Positions 1 through 6,956 of a stretch of DNA of 8,298 nt are shown piece after piece; position 1 is the stretch's first letter; every line of letters starts with the position of its first letter. A program made the position numbers and the translations under genes. The notes beneath the pieces are model-generated. The model saw only the letters and a list, made by a program, of their open reading frames with translations, ran no database searches and had not been told where the DNA came from. Source of the stretch: Planktotalea sp. (GTDB lineage Bacteria > Pseudomonadota > Alphaproteobacteria > Rhodobacterales > Rhodobacteraceae); contig JAHEGL010000061.1 in NCBI GenBank assembly GCA_024645145.1, positions 1 through 8,298 of the forward strand, given 5' to 3'.

Positions 1-2676
1 CCGTTCAGCGCGGCATTCGGCTTGAAGCTTGTGGCCTTCTTCCTCGCGATTGCGACAGTTGTGATGCTGGCCTTTGTGCTTGGCGCGACCCGTTTTGAAG
101 TGAAAGAAAGCGCACGGTTCCTCGCGATTGGCGTTGTTGTGACGTATATGATGGCGATGCGTTTGATCGGTAAGGGTGCAAAAGGGGCTGTTGGGGCAGC
201 GAGCACGATGCAAGCGCGACAGACTGAGAAGCGCGAAGCCTTGCGCGCCGAAGAGGAAGCCCGTGCTGCGCGCCGTCTCGCGGACGAACCGAGAATGACC
301 CACGTTGTGCCAGAGCCAGTTCTTGAACCTGTTTTCGAAGAGCCAGAGCAAGCACCTGAGAAAGAAAAGATCGGTTTGCTGGCGCGTATGCCGTCCTTGA
401 TCAAACGTGCAGATCCGATGCCAGAGCCTGAATTGGTAGAACAAGAAGCACTAGAGAACTATGCGGAAATGCCAACGGATGATCGCATCAAGAGCAAGAT
501 TTCCAACGTAATCAAAAGCCGTGCGCGCAATCATATGGTTACGCAGCCACCAGTTACGTTGCATCCCGCCAAGGCGCGTAACCGCGGCCCTATCCCGCTC
601 GTTGTGGATACCACTCAGCCCAACATGCGTGTGGAACCCCCTTTGAGCGCAACTTTGGTTGCTGAACCGCCTTTAACCGCTGTGGCTGAACCAAGCGCGC
701 TGGCCTTTACATCGGCACGTATGGAAGCGGTGTCCGAGCCGGTTGAAGCCCCTGTTATGCAAGAGCCGGTTGCGCCTGCGCCCGCCTTCTTGAGCGCGTC
801 CTTTCAAACTCAACCACCGCTTGAGCAGCCTGTACCGCAAGAGCCTATGGCCTATGTCGCTCCGTCAGTTCCTTCAGCCCCTGACCCTGCGCATGAGCCG
901 GTGCCAGCACCGACCCCCGTGACTGACTTTGATGCGATGCCAACGGAGTATTTGCCAACTCCAACTCCAGTTGATGCACCAAGCTTTGAAAGTGCGCCGC
1001 AGGTAAGCGAAGAAGAGGTCGCAGCCTTTGCACCTGTTCCCGATCCTATCCCGACACCTGCCCCCAAAAGCGTTGTGCAACATACGCAACGCAAGCCTGT
1101 TCAACCCTCCACACGTGCAAAGGCCGAAGCGCAGCCGACTTTGAAATTCGCAGACAGCGCGGAAGCGTTCGAGCTTCCTCCGCTCAACTTGCTTGAAAGC
1201 CCGGCAACAGTGCAGCGTCACCACCTGAGCGATGAAGCGCTCGAGGAAAATGCGCGCATGCTTGAGGCGGTTCTCGATGACTACGGCGTCAAAGGTGAGA
1301 TCGTTTCTGTGCGTCCGGGTCCTGTTGTGACCATGTATGAACTAGAGCCTGCGCCGGGCCTTAAGGCATCCCGTGTGATTGGTCTATCAGACGACATCGC
1401 GCGTTCCATGTCCGCCTTGTCTGCACGCGTGTCTACCGTTCCCGGCCGTTCTGTTATTGGTATCGAACTCCCGAATGAGAACCGCGAAAAGGTTGTCTTG
1501 CGTGAAATTCTCTCCAGCCGTGATTTTGGCGATGGTCAGCAAAAACTGCCGCTCGCACTTGGAAAAGACATTGGTGGCGATCCTATCGTGGCAAACTTAG
1601 CCAAGATGCCCCACCTTTTGATCGCGGGTACTACGGGTTCCGGTAAATCCGTCGCAATCAATACGATGATCTTGTCACTGCTTTACAAGCTGACACCGGA
1701 AGAGTGTCGCTTGATCATGATCGATCCTAAAATGCTCGAACTCTCCGTTTATGACGGCATTCCGCATCTTCTGAGCCCTGTTGTGACAGACCCGAAAAAG
1801 GCAGTTGTCGCACTGAAATGGGTCGTGGGCGAGATGGAAGAGCGCTATCGCAAGATGTCCAAAATGGGTGTGCGTAACATTGACGGCTATAACAGCCGTG
1901 TTACGGATGCGTTGGGCAAGAACGAAATGTTCTCGCGTACGGTGCAAACTGGTTTTGATGACGAGACGGGTGAACCGATCTTTGAAACTGAAGAGACGCA
2001 GCCAGAAAAAATGCCCTACATCGTCGTTGTTGTGGACGAGATGGCAGACCTAATGATGGTCGCGGGCAAAGAAATCGAAGCGTGTATTCAACGCCTTGCG
2101 CAGATGGCGCGTGCTTCTGGTATCCACTTGATCATGGCGACGCAGCGTCCTTCCGTTGACGTTATCACGGGTACGATCAAAGCCAACTTCCCGACGCGTA
2201 TTTCGTTCCAAGTGACCTCGAAAATCGATAGCCGCACCATTCTTGGTGAGATGGGCGCAGAACAACTGCTCGGCATGGGTGACATGCTCTACCTGGCAGG
2301 TGGCGCGAAAATTACGCGCTGTCATGGCCCCTTTGTTTCTGACGAAGAAGTCGAAGAAATCGTGAACCATCTAAAGGCCTACGGCCCACCCAACTACATG
2401 AGTGGCGTTGTCGAAGGTCCGTCCGAGGAAGCAGCAAGCAGCATTGACACGGTGCTTGGCCTTGGCGGCAACACGGATGGCGAAGATGCGCTATATGACA
2501 CTGCAGTTTCGATTGTGATTAAGGATCGCAAATGCTCGACCTCCTACATCCAGCGTAAATTGGCGATCGGCTATAACAAAGCCGCGCGCTTGGTTGAGCA
2601 AATGGAGGACGAGGGCCTTGTTTCTCCTGCAAACCATGTTGGCAAGCGTGAGATACTCGTACCAGAAGCGCAATAA
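1..2676 (+). CDS. ftsK: DNA translocase FtsK, 5' partial
   Basis: FtsK is the septum-anchored hexameric ATPase that pumps chromosomal DNA and activates XerCD at dif during division. The frame is open to the window edge, so the start lies upstream and the TTG at 22 is not the start. Counting codons from nt 1: a hydrophobic segment at about 6-29 and a second at about 40-57 are the end of the multi-helix N-terminal anchor. A basic/acidic stretch and a long Pro/Glu/Ala linker reach to about codon 390. Then come the alpha/beta motor with Walker A GTTGSGKS (543-550) and Walker [11 protein letters not shown] (675-684). The C-terminal winged-helix gamma domain, which reads KOPS and contacts XerD, spans about 827-891 and contains [19 protein letters not shown]. 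An acidic insertion just before Walker B fits alphaproteobacterial FtsK. Stop TAA at 2674-2676. All motor motifs are intact. Followed by a hairpin and lolA in the same direction. Confidence 0.97.
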   Translation, partial: PFSAAFGLKLVAFFLAIATVVMLAFVLGATRFEVKESARFLAIGVVVTYMMAMRLIGKGAKGAVGAASTMQARQTEKREALRAEEEARAARRLADEPRMTHVVPEPVLEPVFEEPEQAPEKEKIGLLARMPSLIKRADPMPEPELVEQEALENYAEMPTDDRIKSKISNVIKSRARNHMVTQPPVTLHPAKARNRGPIPLVVDTTQPNMRVEPPLSATLVAEPPLTAVAEPSALAFTSARMEAVSEPVEAPVMQEPVAPAPAFLSASFQTQPPLEQPVPQEPMAYVAPSVPSAPDPAHEPVPAPTPVTDFDAMPTEYLPTPTPVDAPSFESAPQVSEEEVAAFAPVPDPIPTPAPKSVVQHTQRKPVQPSTRAKAEAQPTLKFADSAEAFELPPLNLLESPATVQRHHLSDEALEENARMLEAVLDDYGVKGEIVSVRPGPVVTMYELEPAPGLKASRVIGLSDDIARSMSALSARVSTVPGRSVIGIELPNENREKVVLREILSSRDFGDGQQKLPLALGKDIGGDPIVANLAKMPHLLIAGTTGSGKSVAINTMILSLLYKLTPEECRLIMIDPKMLELSVYDGIPHLLSPVVTDPKKAVVALKWVVGEMEERYRKMSKMGVRNIDGYNSRVTDALGKNEMFSRTVQTGFDDETGEPIFETEETQPEKMPYIVVVVDEMADLMMVAGKEIEACIQRLAQMARASGIHLIMATQRPSVDVITGTIKANFPTRISFQVTSKIDSRTILGEMGAEQLLGMGDMLYLAGGAKITRCHGPFVSDEEVEEIVNHLKAYGPPNYMSGVVEGPSEEAASSIDTVLGLGGNTDGEDALYDTAVSIVIKDRKCSTSYIQRKLAIGYNKAARLVEQMEDEGLVSPANHVGKREILVPEAQ

Positions 2677-2687
2677 CGGCAGTCCTT

Positions 2688-2720
2688 CCCCGCTCTCTCA
2701 TTCTTGAGAGTGGCGTGGGG
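2688..2720 (+). terminator. Hairpin between ftsK and lolA, possible terminator or mRNA-end stabiliser
   Basis: The outer stem CCCCGC (2688-2693) pairs with GTGGGG (2715-2720), with one G-U pair. The inner stem CTCTCA (2695-2700) pairs perfectly with TGAGAG (2705-2710) around a TTCT loop. A small internal loop (T against TGGC) separates the two stems. No run of T follows, so it is not a textbook intrinsic terminator. It starts 11 nt after the ftsK stop and could attenuate read-through or protect the ftsK 3' end while lolA remains partly co-transcribed. Confidence 0.5.
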
Positions 2721-2754
2721 TGTACCTGTGCGTTGGAATGGTTAAGTAGGACTT

Positions 2755-3360
2755 ATGAATATTAGAACACTCCTTCCCGCTGCCGCGATTATGATCGCTA
2801 CGGCCATTCCAGCCGCTGCACAGCAAATTTCGCTGAATGCAATTTCGAATTATCTGAACAATCTTCAGACCGCCAAAGGTGCGTTCACACAGGTGAATGA
2901 TGACGGTACGATTTCTACTGGAACGATTTTTATCAAGCGGCCAGGGCGCATTCGGTTCGAGTATAATCCGCCTGATAAGCAGCTCGTTCTCGCAAGTGGT
3001 GGCGCGGTTGTGATTTATGATCCTAAGACCAATGAACCACCCGAGACATACCCGCTCGCGCGTACACCCCTGTCGATTATTCTTGCGAAAAACGTGAACC
3101 TGTCACGCGCACGGATGGTTGTCGGTCATACAAGCGATGGCAAATCCACGACAGTCAAAGCGCAAGATCCAGAGCATCCGGAATATGGCAACATCGAGCT
3201 GGTGTTCACGGCGAATCCTGTTGAGTTGCGCCAGTGGGTTATCAATGATGACGGCGGAAATCGCACAACAGTTATTTTGGGTGAGCTGGATAAAAAAGCG
3301 CGGATGAACAATTCCTTTTTCAATCCTGATTCCGCGCTTCCAAGCGGTGTTAATCGCTAA
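2755..3360 (+). CDS. lolA: Outer-membrane lipoprotein carrier protein LolA
   Basis: LolA is the periplasmic chaperone that takes lipoproteins from the LolCDE ABC exporter and carries them to the outer membrane. The 201-residue length is normal for the family. Residues 1-22 are a signal peptide (MNIR, hydrophobic core, PAAA, predicted cleavage before Q23). The mature part shows family hallmarks: GAFTQ (42-46), the strand pair ending in RPGRIRFEYNPP (62-73), VIYDP (86-90) and TPLSIIL (104-110). These build the half-barrel that shields lipid acyl chains. ATG at 2755 is chosen because it gives a complete signal peptide and follows a TAGGA ribosome-binding site (2747-2751), although the 3-nt spacing is short. 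It lies 78 nt downstream of ftsK, an arrangement common in Rhodobacterales. Its TAA stop overlaps by 4 nt the stop of the opposing transglycosylase gene. Alphaproteobacteria generally lack an obvious LolB, so LolA may also deliver cargo; that is family knowledge, not visible here. Confidence 0.95.
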   Translation: MNIRTLLPAAAIMIATAIPAAAQQISLNAISNYLNNLQTAKGAFTQVNDDGTISTGTIFIKRPGRIRFEYNPPDKQLVLASGGAVVIYDPKTNEPPETYPLARTPLSIILAKNVNLSRARMVVGHTSDGKSTTVKAQDPEHPEYGNIELVFTANPVELRQWVINDDGGNRTTVILGELDKKARMNNSFFNPDSALPSGVNR

Positions 3361-3944
3361 ACGCGACAGCCGCGAAGCTGGTTTTTATACTTAAACGAGC
3401 GTTCGTCGATTTCACCGGCAATACGCATCAGCCAGCTTTTGCCATAAAAGCTACCGCGCTTATAGCCGGTGTGACCCTCGTGATATGCAAGATACTGATT
3501 GCGCGCATCGCTCAATGAAATGCCGTTACGATCGCGCGATAGGTTCATATACCAACCCATAAAGTCGGTCGCATCCTCAATGCGATCGCGCCTTGCAGAA
3601 CGCTTGCCTTGATCAACCTTATATTCTTTCCACGTCGCATCAAGAGCCTGCGCATAGCCAAACGCGGAACTTTGGCGCCCCATCGGAATAACGCCAAGCG
3701 TGTATTTAAGCGGCGTGCGCGCATCGCCAACAAATTTGCTTTCTTGATACATCGCAGCCATCTGCACATGAATAGGAACGCCCCATTTGCGCTCTGCCTT
3801 ACGAAAGGCTTTCATGTAGGCAGGTCGCTCTTTCGCGATGCTGCATGCGTTATCAAGGTTCCGGGGAGCAGAGAAATTTCCTCCACCTCCGCCGCAAGAT
3901 GCGACCAAGCTCAAAATCACCAGGGCGCGAAAGAATCTGCTCAT
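3357..3944 (-). CDS. Lipoprotein with lysozyme-like lytic transglycosylase (SLT) domain
   Basis: A 195-residue predicted outer-membrane lipoprotein that probably cleaves peptidoglycan glycan strands. The signal peptide MSRFFRALVILSLVASC ends in a lipobox V14-A15-S16-C17, followed by five glycines. Gly at +2 rather than Asp favours Lol-dependent outer-membrane sorting. The domain begins near residue 30. E68 in YQESKF matches the catalytic Glu of the SLT fold (ES-x-F motif). GYAQALDATW (96-105) and YHEGHTGY (154-161) are the other conserved motifs of this lysozyme-like subfamily. ATG at 3944 is chosen for the signal peptide and for GAGAGG three nt upstream. The frame stays open upstream to 4250, but that part is antisense-like filler overlapping the next gene. 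The exact substrate, and whether it is a division or turnover enzyme, cannot be told. It converges on lolA with a 4-nt overlap of stop codons. Confidence 0.88.
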   Translation of the reverse strand: MSRFFRALVILSLVASCGGGGGNFSAPRNLDNACSIAKERPAYMKAFRKAERKWGVPIHVQMAAMYQESKFVGDARTPLKYTLGVIPMGRQSSAFGYAQALDATWKEYKVDQGKRSARRDRIEDATDFMGWYMNLSRDRNGISLSDARNQYLAYHEGHTGYKRGSFYGKSWLMRIAGEIDERSFKYKNQLRGCRV

Positions 3945-3980
3945 TGGCCTCTCGCTTTGTTCTATTTTTATATTTTCCTC

Positions 3981-4009
3981 ATAGTAGCGCAAATTGCTGC
4001 GATGCAAAA
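3981..4009 (-). promoter_or_regulatory. Candidate sigma70-type promoter for the transglycosylase gene
   Basis: On the minus strand a good -10 TACTAT (plus-strand 3981-3986) lies 17 nt from a weak -35 TTTTGC (4004-4009). An alternative -35, TTGCAT (4002-4007), would have 15-nt spacing. It sits in the 89-nt gap after the AEC gene and would give a leader of about 30 nt. The gap suggests the lipoprotein gene can be transcribed independently of the AEC gene. Confidence 0.35.
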
Positions 4010-4033
4010 TGACTTTCGCTTGAGGTTTGCACG

Positions 4034-4915
4034 CTAAAGCAGAAACGTCAGCAAGAGCGGTATTGCGGCAACGGACATCAAGGTCGATACGACGACAAGC
4101 CCTGCAACCGCCTCTGAATCCCCACCATATTTTTCCGCGAGCAAGTAAGCTGTGACTGCGACAGGGGTTGCCGTCTGAAGAATCAAAACAGCCAAGGGTA
4201 TTTCGCTTAGCCCAAGTGCGCGCCCAATCATCAGCGCGATACCGGCACACACAACGTATTTCACAAATGATAAAACGAAGGCTTGCGTAATACGTCCCGG
4301 TTTTAGCCGCGCAACTGCAACCCCAAGTGTGATCAGCATAAGCGGAATCGCCATTTGACCGATCAGATCAAGCGTATTGGTCAGAACATCTGGGGTGCGC
4401 CAGCCTTGCCACAAAAACAAAGTTCCAAGCAGTGTTGCACCGACCATCGGTTCTTTCAGCGCTTTCATCAGGCTGCCACCGCCTGACACGACCCAAATCC
4501 CAAACGTGAAAGAAAAGATCGCGGAAACAGCAAATACAATCATCGCAAAGCTCAGTCCTTCCGCCCCGAACGCGAATAAAGAAAGCGGGAGACCGAGGTT
4601 ACCTGTATTTCCGAAAGTGAACGGGGCGAGATAGGTTTGTTGACGCATGTTAAACGCCCACAACCCAAGTGCGCCAATAGCTGCAATCGCAACATGTGCG
4701 GCAATACTGGCGAATAAAAGTGTCGCAAGAGCACTTGGATCAATTTCGGTCTTCATCAAAGCTGTGAAGATTAGACAGGGCACGGCAAGGGTCATGGCAA
4801 GGCGGGTGACGAACTCAACGCGGTACTCGAAACCAAGTTTCACCCAGCTAAACCCAATCAGGGCCAACAAAAACACGGGCGCTACAATCTCCAGCACTGT
4901 CACAAAGATGATCAC
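4034..4915 (-). CDS. AEC (auxin efflux carrier) family transporter
   Basis: A 293-residue inner-membrane secondary carrier of the AEC family. Characterised bacterial members move malate, malonate or related organic anions; the substrate here cannot be read from the sequence. About ten hydrophobic segments cover the chain, with an N-terminal five-helix half starting VLEIVAPVFLLALIGF and a C-terminal half from about residue 155. The signature FGNTGNLGLPL (101-111) is the conserved Asn/Gly crossover motif of the first repeat. ILQTATPVAVTAYLLAEKYG (245-264) is the matching motif of the second half. Start GTG at 4915 is preceded by AGGGA eight nt upstream and gives the usual N terminus; there is no nearby ATG alternative. 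Stop TAG at 4034-4036. It is divergent from hspQ across 84 nt and lies 89 nt upstream of the transglycosylase gene on the same strand. No obvious sigma70 promoter was found for it. Confidence 0.93.
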   Translation of the reverse strand: MIIFVTVLEIVAPVFLLALIGFSWVKLGFEYRVEFVTRLAMTLAVPCLIFTALMKTEIDPSALATLLFASIAAHVAIAAIGALGLWAFNMRQQTYLAPFTFGNTGNLGLPLSLFAFGAEGLSFAMIVFAVSAIFSFTFGIWVVSGGGSLMKALKEPMVGATLLGTLFLWQGWRTPDVLTNTLDLIGQMAIPLMLITLGVAVARLKPGRITQAFVLSFVKYVVCAGIALMIGRALGLSEIPLAVLILQTATPVAVTAYLLAEKYGGDSEAVAGLVVVSTLMSVAAIPLLLTFLL

Positions 4916-4957
4916 AAACTGTTTCCCTGAAAAATTGCCAAAAAATTGGACAAGGCA

Positions 4958-4987
4958 CCCTTGAATTGGGTACTAACCAAATATAAG
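4958..4987 (+). promoter_or_regulatory. Candidate heat-shock (RpoH/sigma32-like) promoter of hspQ
   Basis: CCCTTGAA (4958-4965) matches the sigma32 -35 consensus. An AT-rich -10 region with a CC prefix, CCAAATAT (4977-4984), follows after 11 nt. TATAAG (4982-4987) is an alternative -10. The placement before a heat-shock gene supports the call. The predicted transcription start, about 4991-4994, would leave fewer than ten nucleotides of leader before the start codon. Confidence 0.45.
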
Positions 4988-4999
4988 AGCTGCAATGCA

Positions 5000-5326
5000 A
5001 TGATGATCGCGCACTCAAAATATCACCTCGGACAGATTGTCCGTCACAAAAAGCACCCGTTTCGCGGAGTGGTTTTTGATGTTGATCCAACATTCAGCAA
5101 TACTGAAGAATGGTACGACGCGATTCCCGAAGATAGCCGCCCTAAGCGCGAGCAGCCCTATTATCACTTGCTCGCGGAGAACGATCAAAGCTATTATGTG
5201 GCTTATGTTTCAGAGCAAAATCTGATCGCGGATTATTCGGGTGAACCAGTAGATCACCCCGATATTGAGGATCTGTTCGGCCCCATCGAAGATGGGACCT
5301 ACCCGTTGCATTTTCAGCTAAATTAA
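5000..5326 (+). CDS. hspQ: Heat-shock protein HspQ
   Basis: HspQ is a small cytoplasmic stress protein. In enterobacteria it binds the Lon protease as a specificity-enhancing factor and promotes turnover of DnaA and other clients. The 108 residues fit the family (about 105). Conserved landmarks are LGQIVRHKKHPFRGVVFDVDP (10-30), the Glu/Trp-rich loop around TEEWYDAIPED (35-45), QPYYHLLAEN (52-61) and the strand VAYVSEQNL (67-75). The C-terminal part is acidic and ends HFQLN. Two in-frame ATGs are adjacent (5000 and 5003). The second gives MIAHSKYH and resembles the E. coli start, so the protein may be 107 residues. The frame is open up to TTG at 4946, but that extension would consume the promoter. 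Stop TAA (5324-5326) overlaps the opposing ggt stop by 4 nt. A heat-shock-like promoter lies directly upstream. Confidence 0.93.
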   Translation: MMIAHSKYHLGQIVRHKKHPFRGVVFDVDPTFSNTEEWYDAIPEDSRPKREQPYYHLLAENDQSYYVAYVSEQNLIADYSGEPVDHPDIEDLFGPIEDGTYPLHFQLN

Positions 5327-6900
5327 TAGCCGAGCGCACATCCGTCTTTTCTCGGATCGGATGCGCCAACCAACACACCATTGTCGCTAATCGTGATCGC
5401 TTGTGCGCCACCTATGGGGCCACTCGGCACTTCGACCTTGTGCCCAAGTTCGGCTAGCTCCGAACGCACCTGTTCGCTGTAGCCTTTTTCGACCTTCAAC
5501 ACGTCACCTTCTGCGAAAGAGCGAGGCGCATCAATTGCACTTTGTGCATCCATACCGAAGTCCTTCAAGTTCGAGACAAAGCGCGCATGTCCATTCGGTT
5601 GATATGCGCCACCCATCACGCCAAACGGCATACTTGGTGCCCCGTTTTCTACCAACATCCCGGGGATAATGGTGTGCATTGGGCGTTTGCCTGAGCCCAA
5701 TTCATTCGGATGCCCTTGCTCCAAGTTGAAACCGGCTCCGCGGTTTTGCAGCAGAATTCCAAATTTTTCAGAGGCAATGCCAGAGCCAAACCCATGAAAA
5801 ATAGAATAAATTAAAGAAACTGACATGCCGTCGCGATCTACAGCAGTGATGTAAATCGTATCCTTGTGCACTGCTTCGCTGAGTTTTGTCGCCGAAGCCA
5901 TAGCGCGCGACGGGTCGATCAACGCGGCAAGTTGCGCCGCTGTCTCAGATGAGAGCATGTGCTCCAGTCTGGCTGTGTGATCCGGATCGGCAAGGAAGCG
6001 ATTGCGTGCATCATAGGCAAGTTTGGTCGCTTCCGCTTCGATGTGCGCACGCTGGGTTCCGAGTGGATCCATCGCAGCAATGTCGAAGTGCTTTAGAATG
6101 TTAAGCATCAAGATCGCTGTCGCGCCTTGGCCGTTCGGCGGATGCTCGAATAGGTCCGTCCCCTTGTAGGTTCCACTTATTGGATTTGTTTCGTTTGAGC
6201 TGACACCTGCAAAGTCGCTCGCAGTGTGAACGCCACCAAGTGCGTTCAATGCGCTAAGCATGTCATCCGCAACTTCACCCTCGTAAAACGCCTTTATGCC
6301 ATCTTTTGCAACGCGCTTGAGAACCTCTGCCTGCCCAGGTGCGCGGAAAATTTCGCCTGCTTTTGGAACTTTACCATCAACCAAGTAGTGCGTTTTGCCT
6401 GCGCCTTGCAGAGCATTTGAAGCATCAAGCCAATCAAAAGCAACGCGTGGCGCAACCGGGATACCTTCTTCAGCGTAGTGGATAGTCGGAGCAAGGAGCG
6501 CGTCTAATCCGAGCTTCCCCCATTTTTCGCTAAGTTGAGAAAAAGCGTGCATCGCTGTAGGGATTGTTACGGCTTCTGGGCCATATAGCGGGACAGTTGT
6601 GTGTCCTTGTGCGCGTAGAGTTTCGGCGTTGCTCGCTGCAGGTGCGCGACCTGATCCGTTGTAAGCGTGAACTTTGTTCGAACCCGAGGGCGCAACAAGT
6701 GCGAACAAATCGCCACCGATTCCTGTCATTTGTGGCTCACAAATACCGAGCACCAAAGCGCCTGCGATGGCAGCGTCCATCGCTGTGCCGCCGCGTTTAA
6801 GAACGTCGATGCCAACAGCAGCACCCAATGGGTGCGAAGTGGCACACATACCGTTGCTCGCATAAACTTCTGAACGGCCTGGGAAATGAAAATCGCGCAT
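5323..6900 (-). CDS. ggt: Gamma-glutamyltransferase family protein (YwrD-type glutathione hydrolase)
   Basis: A 525-residue N-terminal-nucleophile hydrolase of the gamma-glutamyltransferase superfamily. Family members are made as a proenzyme that cuts itself before a Thr and then hydrolyse or transfer gamma-glutamyl groups. The large-subunit motifs are NGSGRAP (81-87, with R85 the likely carboxylate ligand) and EPQMTGIGGDLF (55-66). The predicted cleavage site is D347/T348 in KDTIYITAVDRDG, giving nucleophile T348 and a small subunit of about 178 residues. GSGKRPMHTIIPG (402-414) and the Gly pair G430-G431 in MGGAYQPNGH (oxyanion hole) follow. There is no signal peptide, so it is predicted cytoplasmic, unlike classical periplasmic Ggt. 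The true substrate (glutathione, other gamma-glutamyl amide, or a cephalosporin-type amide) is uncertain. ATG at 6900 is chosen over the in-frame TTG at 6927 because AGAGAGG lies four nt upstream of it. Stop TAA shares TTAA with the hspQ stop. Confidence 0.93.
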   Translation of the reverse strand: MRDFHFPGRSEVYASNGMCATSHPLGAAVGIDVLKRGGTAMDAAIAGALVLGICEPQMTGIGGDLFALVAPSGSNKVHAYNGSGRAPAASNAETLRAQGHTTVPLYGPEAVTIPTAMHAFSQLSEKWGKLGLDALLAPTIHYAEEGIPVAPRVAFDWLDASNALQGAGKTHYLVDGKVPKAGEIFRAPGQAEVLKRVAKDGIKAFYEGEVADDMLSALNALGGVHTASDFAGVSSNETNPISGTYKGTDLFEHPPNGQGATAILMLNILKHFDIAAMDPLGTQRAHIEAEATKLAYDARNRFLADPDHTARLEHMLSSETAAQLAALIDPSRAMASATKLSEAVHKDTIYITAVDRDGMSVSLIYSIFHGFGSGIASEKFGILLQNRGAGFNLEQGHPNELGSGKRPMHTIIPGMLVENGAPSMPFGVMGGAYQPNGHARFVSNLKDFGMDAQSAIDAPRSFAEGDVLKVEKGYSEQVRSELAELGHKVEVPSGPIGGAQAITISDNGVLVGASDPRKDGCALGY

Positions 6901-6927
6901 ATCGCCTCTCTTGGTTAGATAAGACAA

Positions 6928-6956
6928 AGCATAGGGCGGCTTTTCGAACTTGCCAA
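6928..6956 (-). promoter_or_regulatory. ggt: Predicted sigma70-type promoter of ggt
   Basis: On the minus strand, -35 TTGGCA (plus-strand 6951-6956) and -10 TATGCT (6928-6933) are separated by exactly 17 nt. Transcription would start near 6921, leaving a leader of about 20 nt with the AGAGAGG ribosome-binding site. It is the best match to a housekeeping promoter in the window. Its -35 box touches the ATG of the doubtful plus-strand ORF at 6956. Confidence 0.55.

Noticed and set aside
22..24. TTG as the FtsK start
   Set aside because: The frame is open to nt 1 and continues a membrane segment upstream, so the gene is truncated by the window.
845..1224. Overlapping minus-strand ORFs inside the FtsK linker
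   Set aside because: These are shadow frames created by the biased Pro/Glu/Ala codons of the linker, with no ribosome-binding sites.
3609..4037. 142-codon plus-strand ORF opposite the transglycosylase gene
   Set aside because: It lies antisense to a well supported gene and has a composition typical of a shadow frame.
3945..4250. N-terminal extension of the transglycosylase frame by 102 codons
   Set aside because: It runs into the AEC gene, lacks homology-like features, and the internal ATG at 3944 has both a lipoprotein signal peptide and a ribosome-binding site.
4938..4949. CCAAAAAATTGG inverted repeat as an operator between the AEC gene and hspQ
   Set aside because: Only four paired bases flank an A-run; this is expected by chance in an AT-rich gap and matches no regulator I know.
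4946..4999. TTG start giving a 126-residue HspQ
   Set aside because: The extra residues do not match the family, and the DNA contains the heat-shock-like promoter.
6901..6927. TTG start for the gamma-glutamyltransferase
   Set aside because: ATG at 6900 has AGAGAGG four nt upstream, and the TTG lies at the predicted promoter/transcript start.
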